From: an uncultured Oscillospiraceae bacterium
GTDB lineage: Bacteria; Bacillota; Clostridia; Oscillospirales; Oscillospiraceae
Reading direction: 5' to 3'
DNA: 33,303 nucleotides
Assembly (NCBI GenBank): GCA_947629975.1
Contig: CANRFU010000015.1
Coordinates: 1-33,303 of the forward strand
The translations under genes were made by a program, and so were the position numbers. The notes under the pieces are model-generated. The model saw only the letters and a program-made list of their open reading frames with translations, was not told the origin of the DNA and did not search any database. Positions 16,395-24,880 of the stretch are shown in pieces; position 1 is the stretch's first letter, and each line of letters starts with the position of its first letter.

Positions 16395-17858
16395 ATGAGC
16401 AAAGAAAAGCAAGGGATCTGGAGCAACCCCCTGTTCAGCTCCAAGATCAAGTCTCAGGACGTGCGGATGCCGGAAATGCTGATCGGCTACCTGATCGGCC
16501 CCTTCGGCGCGCTGCTGTCCTCCGGCATCTTCACCAGCTTCCTGAACAAGTATTTCACCGACGTACTGCATCTGGACACCGCGTTCCTGTCCGGCCTGCA
16601 GCTGGTGTCCACGGTCTTCATCGTGGCCGCCAACCTGATCGTGGGCCAGCTCATCGAGCGCACCAAGACCCTGGCCGGCAAGGCCCGCCCCTGGGTGCTG
16701 CTGTCCGCCCTGACCCTGTCGGTGGCCAGCCTGCTGATGTTCATCGTCCCCTTTGAGGGTATGGCCAAGATGGTGTGGGTGGCCATCGCCTACAACCTGT
16801 ACTACTCCATCGCGTACCCCATCTACAATACCGCCAACTCCACCCTGGTCCCCGTCTCCACCCGGGACAGCGGACAGCGCGCCTCTCTGGCCTCTTTCAC
16901 CAACATCGCCGGCCTGGGCGTCATGGGCGTGGGCTCCATGATCTTCCCCATCCTGGTGGCCAACGTGCTGGGCAACAGCCAGGCCATGTGGACCCTGGTG
17001 ATGGTGGGCGTGGCCATCTTCACCGCCCTGACCATCTTCCTCCAGTTCCAGTTCACCCGTGAGCGCGTCACCGAGGAGAGCATGGATTCGGCCGCCGACA
17101 CCCAGCAGCCCGGCGCCCCCTCCATCGGCGATCAGCTGAAGGCGGTCACCAGCGAGAAGTGGTGGTGGATCGTCATCCTGTTCTACCTGTTCTTCCAGTG
17201 CTCCGGCGCCATCAAAAACGGCTCCATGAGCTACTTCTGCCAGTGGGTGGTGGACTCCACCGGCATCGCCGGCGGCTGGGGCACCGTTCAGACCATCCTG
17301 GCCGTGCTGGGCGCCATCCCCATGGCCGTGGCCGCCGTGTTCGTGGTGCCTCTGGCCAATAAGTTCGGCAAGCGGATGGTGGTCTTCGCCGGCATGGTCG
17401 TGGGCGTCATCGGCGGCGTCATCGCCGGCCTCGGCAACGGCGCCATCGTCCCGACGGCCATCGGCGTGGCCCTGAAGTGCCTGGGCTCCTCTCCCGCCGC
17501 TTACCTGATCCTGGCCATGCTGGCCGACGTCATCGACCACATCGAGTACAAGCACAACATCCGCACCGACGGCCTGACCATGTCCATCTACAGCTCCGTC
17601 ATGGTGGCAGCCACCCCGATCATGAACGCCGTCTTCATGGCCCTGCTGAACGGCGCGGGCTATGTGGCTCCCCCCGAGGACGCCGCCGCCGCTGCCGGGA
17701 TGGTCCAGAACGTGAATACCCAGGTGGCCATCGGCATCAGCTACATCTGGATCGAGACCGTGGCCTATGCCGTCTGCGCGGTGCTGATGCTCCTGTGGAC
17801 GGTGGAGAAGAACCTGAAGGACGAGCAGGCCGCCATCGCCGCCCGGAAGGGCAAGTAA
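16395..17858 (+). CDS. GPH family sugar:cation symporter
   Basis: A 487-residue transporter with about 12 membrane segments, a second GPH symporter but clearly diverged from that at 1326-2945. Family features are LIVGQLIERTKTLAGKARPWVLL (about 82-104) and MLADVIDHIEYKHNIRTDG (about 375-393). The cytoplasmic central loop has DSAADTQQPGAPS. It lies 60 bases after the GH78 gene and just before a membrane-tethered GH3 gene, so it probably imports the rhamnose-capped oligosaccharides that the signal-less GH78 cuts. The substrate is inferred. Ribosome site AAAGGATG is moderate. Confidence 0.9.
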   Translation: MSKEKQGIWSNPLFSSKIKSQDVRMPEMLIGYLIGPFGALLSSGIFTSFLNKYFTDVLHLDTAFLSGLQLVSTVFIVAANLIVGQLIERTKTLAGKARPWVLLSALTLSVASLLMFIVPFEGMAKMVWVAIAYNLYYSIAYPIYNTANSTLVPVSTRDSGQRASLASFTNIAGLGVMGVGSMIFPILVANVLGNSQAMWTLVMVGVAIFTALTIFLQFQFTRERVTEESMDSAADTQQPGAPSIGDQLKAVTSEKWWWIVILFYLFFQCSGAIKNGSMSYFCQWVVDSTGIAGGWGTVQTILAVLGAIPMAVAAVFVVPLANKFGKRMVVFAGMVVGVIGGVIAGLGNGAIVPTAIGVALKCLGSSPAAYLILAMLADVIDHIEYKHNIRTDGLTMSIYSSVMVAATPIMNAVFMALLNGAGYVAPPEDAAAAAGMVQNVNTQVAIGISYIWIETVAYAVCAVLMLLWTVEKNLKDEQAAIAARKGK

Positions 17859-17935
17859 CGTGAAGCAAGCCCCCCGGGGCCTGTGGATAGAGGAACAGCA
17901 ACAAAGGAAAGGAATCAAAACAAGGAGGGTAAAAC

Positions 17936-20900
17936 ATGAGCAAAAGCACGAAAAGCGGTCGGGGCGCACAGCCTGTCTGGCGCGGCCTGACCACCGTCTG
18001 CGCCGTGATCCTGGCGGCTGCCCTGAGCGCCCAGCCTCTGGTGAACACCTTCAGGACCGACATCGACAAATTCCTGGGTACCCAGAGCACCCAGATCGTC
18101 ACCGACGACGCGGGCGACGCCGAGAACCTGTACACCTACACATCCGACTACTCCAGCACCAAGGAGCTGGTCACCGCCATCGCCGATCTGGGCGAGCGGG
18201 TGAGCGAGGAGGGCACCGTCCTGCTGAAGAACAACGGCGCTCTGCCCCTCACCGCCGACGAGACCAAGAAGGTCTCCCTGCTGGGCTTTTCCAGCTACTA
18301 TCCCGTCCGGGGCGGCATCATGGGTTCCAGCCTGACCGAGAACGTGGGCACCGACGCCGACACCGTTGATCTGGTGCAGGCGCTCACCGCCAGGGGCTTC
18401 GGCCTCAACCCCGACCTCCAGCCCCTGTATCAGTCCCTGGAAGCGGTGTTCACCACCGAGGTCCAGAGCTGGGGCGGCACCATCACCTATAAGACCATCA
18501 CCGCGCCCAGCGTGGGCGGCGTGTTCTCCAGCAAGGAGCCCTCTCAGGCCCAGATGGACGGCGCCAACGCCAACTGGAAGAGCGGCCTCAGCGACTACAA
18601 CGTGATGGTGGTCACCCTGGCCCGGGCCGGCAGCGAGAACGGCACCTATATGCCCGGCACCGCCGGCGTGGATCCCTCCCAGAACCTGAACCAGCGGGAT
18701 CCCCTGGGCCTCAGCGATGACGAGCGGGATCTGATCCAGGCCGCCGTGGACGCCAAGGGGAGCAACGGCAAGGTCATCGTCCTCATCAACAGCTCCAGCG
18801 CCATGGAGCTCCAGGAGGTCCAGGACAACGAGGGCGTGGACGCCATCCTCCAGATCGGCCTGCCCGGCGGCTACGGCTTCTACGGCGTGGCCGACATCCT
18901 CTCCGGCGCCGCCAACCCCTCCGGCCACCTGTCCGACACCTACGCCGTCACCATCGCCGACTCCCCGGCGGCGCAGAACTTCGGCAACTTCGAGTGGACC
19001 AACCCCGATCCCTCCATCACCGTCAACTCCGAGATCGTCCAGGCCGAGGGCATCTACATCGGCTATAAGTACTATGAGACCCGCTACGCGGACGTGGTGC
19101 TGGGCCAGGGCAACGCCGGGAACTGGAACTACGCCGACGAGGTCACCTATCCCTTCGGCTACGGCCTCAGCTACACCACCTTTGAGCAGAAGCTGAACAG
19201 CGTCCAGGTGGACCTGACCGCCAAGACCGTCACCGCCAACGTGACCGTGAAGAACACCGGCTCCGTGGCCGGCAAGGACGCCATCCAACTGTACGTCTCC
19301 CTGCCCTACATCCAGGGCGGCGTGGAGAAGGCCGCCATCCAGCTGCTTGATTTCGCCAAGACCGACGAGCTGCAGCCCGGCGAGAGCAAGGACTACACCC
19401 TGGTGGCTGACGCCCAGAATATGACCAGCTGGGACAGCGACGCCAACAACGCCGTGGGCACCAAGGGCAACTTCATCCTGGATCCCGGCACCTACTACTT
19501 CACCGTGGGCGCCGACGCCCACGAGGCCGTCAATAACGTCCTGGCCGCCCAGGGCGCCACCGTGGACGGCGGCAGCGCCGACAACACCCAGACCTGGGAG
19601 CTGGCTCAGCGCGACGAGACCACCTTTGCCCGCTCCAAGGCCGGCGTGGCCGTGGAGAACCAGCTGGCCGACATGGACGTGAACTATTGGCTGCCCGGCA
19701 CCGCCTCCTATCTGTCCCGGTCCGACTGGGAGGGCACCTGGCCCAAGACCTATTCTGGTCTCACCGCCACCGCCGATATGCTGGCCATCATGGACAACGA
19801 CATCTATGAGCTGGGCTCCGGCACCGGCGACCCCGTCACCTTCGGCGCGGCCAACGGCCTGACCCTGGCCGACCTGAAGGGCGTCACCGATCTGGAGGAT
19901 CCCCGCTGGTCCCAGCTGATGGACCAGATCACCCTGGAGGAGTGCATGATCCGCACCGGCTTCGGCGGCACTTCCACCAAGGCCATCGAGTCCATCATGT
20001 CCCCCGAGGCCATTCAGAACGATGGCCCCAACGGCATCTACTCCTATCCTCTCGGCCAGTACGCCAACAAGACCGACGACAAGGATCCCTGCAAGGTGGA
20101 CGCCAACGACCCCAACCTGGGCTTCACCTTCGGCACCATGCCCAACGCCACCGTCATCGGCCAGACCTTCAGCAAGGAGCTGGCCCGCGCCTTCGGCGAG
20201 ACGGCCGGCAACTACTCCCTGTGGGCCAACCTGACCATCTACTGGGGCTGCGGCGTCAACCTGCACCGGGTGCCCTACAACTCCCGCAACCATGAGTATT
20301 ACGCCGAGGACTCCGTCCTGTCCGCCGGCCTGGGCAACGAGTTCGTGCAGGGCGGCCTGAAGTACGGCTGCCTCATCGCCCCCAAGCACCTGGCCTTCAA
20401 CGACACCGAGATCAACCGCTCCGGCGTGGCCACCTTCATGACCGAGCAGCAGGCCCGCGAGAATGAGCTGCGCTGCTTCCAGTCCATCGTGGAGAACGGC
20501 GCCTTGGCCCTGATGACCGCCTACAACCGGGTCGGCATCACCCAGGACAACGCCCATACCGGCCTGATGATGAACATCCTGCGCAAGGAGTGGGGCTTCA
20601 AGGGCCTGATCTCCGAGGACTTCATCATGGACGCCAACTACACCGTGCTGAAAGAGGCCGTTATGAACGGCGTCACCATGAGCTGCAACACGGGCGACAA
20701 CAGCATCGCCGCCGTCAGCGAGAAGTACAGCTACTGGACCGTGGAGAACGTCGGCAAGGATCCCGCCATGCAGGCCGCTCTGAAGCAGGCCATGACCTGG
20801 CAGAACTACGCCCTGGCCAACTCCAACGCTCTGGACGGCCTGTCCTCCAGCTCTCACCTGGTCAGCGTCCGCACCTGGTACGACAACGCCATCACCGGTC

Positions 20901-20977
20901 TCCAGATCGGCTCCGGCGTGCTCACCGTCCTGTGCGCCGTGGCCTATGTGATGTCCGGCAAGCGCAAGGAAAACTGA
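17936..20977 (+). CDS. GH3 glycoside hydrolase with reversed domain order, anchored at both ends
   Basis: A 1013-residue protein. A signal-anchor helix (about 17-36) follows a basic N-terminus. The GH3 C-terminal domain comes first (EGTVLLKNNGALPL from 92), then a fibronectin-III-like domain (PFGYGLSYTTFE, about 405-530). The catalytic barrel is last (about 635-960): GPNGIYSYPLG, HEYYAEDSV, KHLAFND at K817 and nucleophile D895 in GFKGLISEDF. A C-terminal helix (about 986-1005) and SGKRKEN tail end it. This reversed order is known in some ruminal GH3 beta-glucosidases. Two membrane helices with basic inner ends would hold the enzyme flat on the outer face. AAGGAGGG precedes the ATG. Specificity (glucoside, xyloside or arabinoside) is not readable. 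Confidence 0.93.
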   Translation: MSKSTKSGRGAQPVWRGLTTVCAVILAAALSAQPLVNTFRTDIDKFLGTQSTQIVTDDAGDAENLYTYTSDYSSTKELVTAIADLGERVSEEGTVLLKNNGALPLTADETKKVSLLGFSSYYPVRGGIMGSSLTENVGTDADTVDLVQALTARGFGLNPDLQPLYQSLEAVFTTEVQSWGGTITYKTITAPSVGGVFSSKEPSQAQMDGANANWKSGLSDYNVMVVTLARAGSENGTYMPGTAGVDPSQNLNQRDPLGLSDDERDLIQAAVDAKGSNGKVIVLINSSSAMELQEVQDNEGVDAILQIGLPGGYGFYGVADILSGAANPSGHLSDTYAVTIADSPAAQNFGNFEWTNPDPSITVNSEIVQAEGIYIGYKYYETRYADVVLGQGNAGNWNYADEVTYPFGYGLSYTTFEQKLNSVQVDLTAKTVTANVTVKNTGSVAGKDAIQLYVSLPYIQGGVEKAAIQLLDFAKTDELQPGESKDYTLVADAQNMTSWDSDANNAVGTKGNFILDPGTYYFTVGADAHEAVNNVLAAQGATVDGGSADNTQTWELAQRDETTFARSKAGVAVENQLADMDVNYWLPGTASYLSRSDWEGTWPKTYSGLTATADMLAIMDNDIYELGSGTGDPVTFGAANGLTLADLKGVTDLEDPRWSQLMDQITLEECMIRTGFGGTSTKAIESIMSPEAIQNDGPNGIYSYPLGQYANKTDDKDPCKVDANDPNLGFTFGTMPNATVIGQTFSKELARAFGETAGNYSLWANLTIYWGCGVNLHRVPYNSRNHEYYAEDSVLSAGLGNEFVQGGLKYGCLIAPKHLAFNDTEINRSGVATFMTEQQARENELRCFQSIVENGALALMTAYNRVGITQDNAHTGLMMNILRKEWGFKGLISEDFIMDANYTVLKEAVMNGVTMSCNTGDNSIAAVSEKYSYWTVENVGKDPAMQAALKQAMTWQNYALANSNALDGLSSSSHLVSVRTWYDNAITGLQIGSGVLTVLCAVAYVMSGKRKEN

Positions 20978-20995
20978 GATAGGAGGGAATCAGAG

Positions 20996-21424
20996 ATGAA
21001 AAAATCCGCCGGCTTCTTCATGACCATCCTGTCCGCCATCGCGGCTGTGGTGGGCGTGGTCGCCTACATCATGAACACCCGCACGAACTACTTCATCAAC
21101 CTGGGCGTGAATACCGTCGTGGTCGTCTGCGCCGTGGCCGCCATCGTCATCCAGGTGGTGTACCTGATCGCCAGCGGCAAGGGCCACAACCTCTTTGTCG
21201 ATCTTCTGGCCGTGCTGCCCCCCGTGCTGCTGATCGTGGCCGCCATCACCCTGGTGTCCACCCGCATCAACGGCATCGCCGCCATCATGACCTTTGAGAA
21301 CAACGCTCAGAACATGGCCGATCTGACCAGCGCCATCGTCGGCATCGCCGGCTGCGTGGTGGCCGCCCTCATCGGCGTGATCGCCTCCTTCTTTGACGCC
21401 GCCAAGGCCAAAGAGGCGAAATAA
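20996..21424 (+). CDS. Small four-helix membrane protein, function unknown
   Basis: A 142-residue hydrophobic protein. Four membrane segments are visible, at about 5-25, 34-57, 68-87 and 108-130. A polar outer or inner loop, MTFENNAQNMADL, lies between helices three and four, and a short DAAKAKEAK tail ends it. I do not recognise a named family. It starts 18 bases after the GH3 stop with AGGAGGGA and ends just before a terminator, so it is the last gene transcribed with GH3. A partner role for the tethered GH3 enzyme or the symporter, such as assembly or stability, is possible but unproven. Confidence 0.8.
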   Translation: MKKSAGFFMTILSAIAAVVGVVAYIMNTRTNYFINLGVNTVVVVCAVAAIVIQVVYLIASGKGHNLFVDLLAVLPPVLLIVAAITLVSTRINGIAAIMTFENNAQNMADLTSAIVGIAGCVVAALIGVIASFFDAAKAKEAK

Positions 21425-21443
21425 CCCCGGATTACCCGCCGAC

Positions 21444-21488
21444 GCATCCTGCCCTCCCCCGCACGGGGGAGGGCGGCGATGCCTTTTT
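21444..21488 (+). terminator. Terminator after the small membrane protein
   Basis: GCATC (21444-21448) pairs with GATGC (21478-21482), and GCCCTCCCCC (21451-21460) with GGGGGAGGGC (21465-21474), followed by TTTTT at 21484-21488. The stem core resembles the C-rich hairpins at 1262 and 31136. Confidence 0.85.
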
Positions 21489-21514
21489 CACAGACGTGAA
21501 AGGAGGGGCGAGAC

Positions 21515-23299
21515 GTGAAACGGATCCGCTTTTTCGCCGTGTTGTCTCTCCTTTTGTGCCTGTTGGGATGTACCGCCGTACAAAACGGCCCCCGGCCCGC
21601 CCTTTGCCGGGTGGTGCTGGAGGAGGGAGACGGCTTCTCCGCCGACTCCTACGTGGCCGACGCCGCCGTGGGGGAGGACGTGCGGTTCACCCTCACTGAG
21701 GACAACGGCTGCACCGTCTCCGCCGCCGATTACCCGGGCGCGGAGCTGATCCGCGAAGCAGGGGGGACGCTCACCCTCCGCCTGCCCGAAATCAACTACT
21801 CCGACACGGTGCGCCTCACCGTGGAGCGCAGCGCCGTGACCCTGGCCTACCACGCCAACGGGGGGACCCGTCTGGACGGGGGCGATCCCGCCAGGCCCGT
21901 GGAGGTCCCCGTGACCCCCTCCCATCTGCGGCTGAACACCGCCGCCGGCGGGCTGTTTGCCCGGGACGGCTATACCCTCACCGGCTGGAACACCGCACCT
22001 GACGGCTCGGGGCTGGCGGTGGGGCTGGGCAGCCGCGTTTCCCCGGAGGACGGGCTGGTGCTCTACGCCCAGTGGAGCCCCTGGACCGACGCCGCTCTCT
22101 TTGAGACGGAGGTCCTGGGGGATGGGGTGGCCGTCACCGCCTACGCCGGCCGCGAGGAGGTCCTCACCGTCCCCGCCGAGATCGGCGGCAGGCCGGTCCG
22201 GTCCCTGGCCGCCGGGGCTTTCGCGGGGGCGGACGCCCGCACGGTGATCCTGCCCGACACCCTCTGGTCGGTGGACAATGGCGCGTTCACCGGCGCGGCC
22301 CTGTCCGAACTGTACCTGTCCGACAACCTCCGCACGGTCAGCGACTACTCCTTTGAGGGGTGCGAGACCCTTCAGACCCTCCATATCAACGCCGCCGCCT
22401 CCCCGGTGTACAGCGGCACTTACTACGCTGCCTTTGCCGACAAGTTCGACCGGCTCCTGAGCCTCTGGGGCAGCCGCAAGATCATCCTGTTCTCCGGTTC
22501 CTCCGCCCGTTTCGGATACGACAGCGCCGCCATCGACGCGGCCTTCCCGGGCTATGATGTGGTGAACATGGGCGTGTTCGCCTACACCAACGCCCTGCCC
22601 CAGATGGAGCTGATCCTGACCTGCGTGGGGGAGGGAGACGTCCTGGTCCACTCCCCGGAGTTCGACGCCGCCCAGAGGCAGTTCTGCACCTCGGCCAATC
22701 TGGACGCCCCCTTCTTCAACATGATGGAGGCGGACTACGACATGCTGGCCCTGCTGGATCTGCGGCGGTACGGCCAGGTGTTCACCGCCTTCTCCGCCTA
22801 CCTGGACAGCCGGGAGGGGATGAGGGCCCGGAACTGGGCCCTGTCCCCCGCTGATTATGACGAGGACGGAAATCCGGTGGATACCCCCAGTTATAACGAG
22901 TACGGGGATTACATTTTGTATCGGCCCAACGCCGCCGACGAGGCCCCGGTCTACGGTCTGCCGGTGGACTACACCGCCCGCTCCTTCCCCAGGGCGGCGT
23001 TCATCGATCCGCTGAATGCCGAGTACCGGCGCTTTCTGGACGCCGGGGCGGAGGTCTTCTTCACCTACGCCCCCCGGAACCGGCTGGCCCTGTCCGAGGC
23101 CAGCACCCCCGAGGCCCGCTCCGCCTTGGACGCGTATTTTCGGGAGGCCCTGTGCGTCCCCGTGCTGGAGGACATAGAGGACTCCCTGGTCAGCGGCGTG
23201 TACCTCAGCGGCACCGACAACCACCTGTCCACCGAGGGGGTCGCCCACCGCACCGAGCGGTTCATCGCGGCGCTGTCCGTCGCCCTGCCCCCGGAATGA
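21515..23299 (+). CDS. Lipoprotein with InlB-like, LRR and SGNH-like hydrolase domains
   Basis: A 594-residue surface lipoprotein with a GTG start behind AAAGGAGG. The signal peptide ends in LLLCLLGC (C19). An InlB/Listeria-Bacteroides-type repeat follows (about 108-190: YHANGG, GYTLTGWNT, YAQWSP). BspA-like leucine-rich repeats come next (about 220-300: FAGADARTVILPDTLWSV, LYLSDNLRTVSDYSFEGC). The C-terminal half resembles an SGNH/GDSL esterase: KIILFSGSSARFGYDS with S329 or S330 as candidate nucleophile, VVNMGVF, and TDNHLSTEG with D568 and H570. It could deacylate a glycan or be a carbohydrate-binding or adhesion factor. The SGNH call is by motif only and the active site should be treated as tentative. 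Confidence 0.78.
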   Translation: MKRIRFFAVLSLLLCLLGCTAVQNGPRPALCRVVLEEGDGFSADSYVADAAVGEDVRFTLTEDNGCTVSAADYPGAELIREAGGTLTLRLPEINYSDTVRLTVERSAVTLAYHANGGTRLDGGDPARPVEVPVTPSHLRLNTAAGGLFARDGYTLTGWNTAPDGSGLAVGLGSRVSPEDGLVLYAQWSPWTDAALFETEVLGDGVAVTAYAGREEVLTVPAEIGGRPVRSLAAGAFAGADARTVILPDTLWSVDNGAFTGAALSELYLSDNLRTVSDYSFEGCETLQTLHINAAASPVYSGTYYAAFADKFDRLLSLWGSRKIILFSGSSARFGYDSAAIDAAFPGYDVVNMGVFAYTNALPQMELILTCVGEGDVLVHSPEFDAAQRQFCTSANLDAPFFNMMEADYDMLALLDLRRYGQVFTAFSAYLDSREGMRARNWALSPADYDEDGNPVDTPSYNEYGDYILYRPNAADEAPVYGLPVDYTARSFPRAAFIDPLNAEYRRFLDAGAEVFFTYAPRNRLALSEASTPEARSALDAYFREALCVPVLEDIEDSLVSGVYLSGTDNHLSTEGVAHRTERFIAALSVALPPE

Positions 23300-23348
23300 G
23301 ATGTTGGTCATACCGCTCTGAGCGGAAACAAATAGAGGAGGAAACGAT

Positions 23349-24818
23349 ATGAAGACCAAGCAGGCATTCAATCCCTACATGCCCAGCTGGGAGTATGTCC
23401 CCGACGCCGAGCCCCACGTGGTGGACGGCCGGGTGTACGTCTACGGCTCCCATGATCTGTTCAACGGCCTCAATTTCTGCCTGGGGGACTATGTGTGCTG
23501 GTCCGCCCCGCTGGACGATCTGGGGAACTGGACCTATCACGGCTGCATCTACAAGCGGGAGCAGGACCCCGCCGCCCCCAAGATCCGGCTCACCAACGGC
23601 CTGGCCGCCCCCGATATGGTCCAGGGGCCCGACGGCCGGTTCTACCTCTACTACTTCATGGGCGGCACCAAGATGATCTCCGTGGCCGTGTGCGACGAGC
23701 CCGCCGGCAAGTATGAGTTCTACGGCTATGTGAAGTACAAGGACGGCACCCCCATCGGCAAGCGGGGCGAGCCCTTCCAGTTCGACCCCGGCTGTCTGAA
23801 GGACGACGACGGCCGCCTGTACATGTACACCGGCTTCGCCTTCGGCGGCAACCCCATCCTGCTGGACGGCTCCAGGCCCACCTCGGAAGGGCCCATGTGG
23901 TTCGAACTGGACACCAGCGACATGCTCACCGTCCTCTCCGGGGACGAGCTGAACTACCTGGACGTCCTCACCGGGGAGAAGGCCAAGGGCACCCCCTATG
24001 AGGAGCAGCCCTTCGGCGAGGCCAGCTCCATGCGGAAGTTCAACGGCAAGTATTACTTCATTTACTCCTCCCTGAACAGCCACAACCTGTGCTATGCCGT
24101 CAGCGACAGGCCCACCGGCGGCTTCACCTACGGCGGCGTGCTGGTCAGCTGCGGCGACATCGGCCTGCCCGGCGTGCCCGACGCGAAGCACGCCCGCATG
24201 GACACCGGCAACACCCACGGCTCCCTCATCGAGTTGAACGGGAAGTATTACGTCTTCTACCACAGGCACTCCAACCGGAAGCAGTCCTCCCGTCAGGGCT
24301 GTGCCGACGAGATCCAGTTCGTGGACGGCAAGTTCCAGCAGGCGGAGATGACCTCCTGCGGCCTCAATGGCGGCCCGCTGGCCGGGAAGGGGCACTATCC
24401 CGCCTACATCGCCTGCAACGTCTATGGCAGGAACGGCACCCGGTTCCTGTCCATGCTGAAGTATCCCCTGGGCATGTGCCCCTTCCTGACCCAGAAGGGC
24501 GGCGACCGGGACGAGGGGCCCAGCGACCAGTATGTGTCCAACTTCTGCACCGACTGCACCGTGGGCTTCAAGTATTTCGACCTGCGGGAGACGAAGGAGA
24601 TCACCGTGAACCTCCAGGGCTACGGGGACGGCTGCGCGGTGACGGTGCGCACCCAGGAGCACGGCGATGTGATCTGCCGCATCCCCGTGTCCACCTGCAA
24701 GCAGCAGAAGGGCTTCACGGGCGCTCTGCCCGCCGGCCTGGGCGGGAAGGAGGCCCTGTACTTCTCCGTGGAGGGCAAGGGCGGCACCTTCGACTTTGTG
24801 TCCTTTGATCTGAAGTGA
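23349..24818 (+). CDS. GH43 family glycoside hydrolase with CBM6-like tail
   Basis: A 489-residue enzyme of the beta-xylosidase/alpha-L-arabinofuranosidase family, with a five-bladed propeller fold. NPYMPSWEYVPDAEPHV gives the base D19. FDPGCLKDDDGRLYMYTG gives D146, the likely pKa modulator. FGEASSMRKFNGKYYFIYSS gives E224, the likely acid. A jelly-roll CBM6-like region follows (about 395-489). No signal peptide is present, so it is probably cytoplasmic and works on imported arabinose- or xylose-bearing oligomers. AGAGGAGGAAACG precedes the ATG, 49 bases after the lipoprotein stop. Last gene of the locus before a terminator. Confidence 0.93.
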   Translation: MKTKQAFNPYMPSWEYVPDAEPHVVDGRVYVYGSHDLFNGLNFCLGDYVCWSAPLDDLGNWTYHGCIYKREQDPAAPKIRLTNGLAAPDMVQGPDGRFYLYYFMGGTKMISVAVCDEPAGKYEFYGYVKYKDGTPIGKRGEPFQFDPGCLKDDDGRLYMYTGFAFGGNPILLDGSRPTSEGPMWFELDTSDMLTVLSGDELNYLDVLTGEKAKGTPYEEQPFGEASSMRKFNGKYYFIYSSLNSHNLCYAVSDRPTGGFTYGGVLVSCGDIGLPGVPDAKHARMDTGNTHGSLIELNGKYYVFYHRHSNRKQSSRQGCADEIQFVDGKFQQAEMTSCGLNGGPLAGKGHYPAYIACNVYGRNGTRFLSMLKYPLGMCPFLTQKGGDRDEGPSDQYVSNFCTDCTVGFKYFDLRETKEITVNLQGYGDGCAVTVRTQEHGDVICRIPVSTCKQQKGFTGALPAGLGGKEALYFSVEGKGGTFDFVSFDLK

Positions 24819-24835
24819 CCTGTCTTCTCTGAAAG

Positions 24836-24871
24836 CAAGACCGCCGCGGTCCCACAGCCGCGGCGGTCTTG
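24836..24871. terminator. Hairpin between convergent GH43 and GH78-like genes
   Basis: CAAGACCGCCGCGG (24836-24849) pairs perfectly with CCGCGGCGGTCTTG (24858-24871) around an 8-base loop. There is little T run on either side. Its position between two convergent stop codons supports a shared terminator. Confidence 0.75.
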
Positions 24872-24880
24872 CCAAAGTCC

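Noticed and set aside
13725-17969. A very long open frame on the minus strand opposite the GH78 and symporter genes (similar ones at 2851-5664, 5597-8353 and 17915-20857)
   Set aside because: These are mirror frames caused by GC-rich, C/G-ending codons on the plus strand. Their translations are low-complexity G/H/V/D-rich, have no recognisable domain, and lie opposite well-identified genes.
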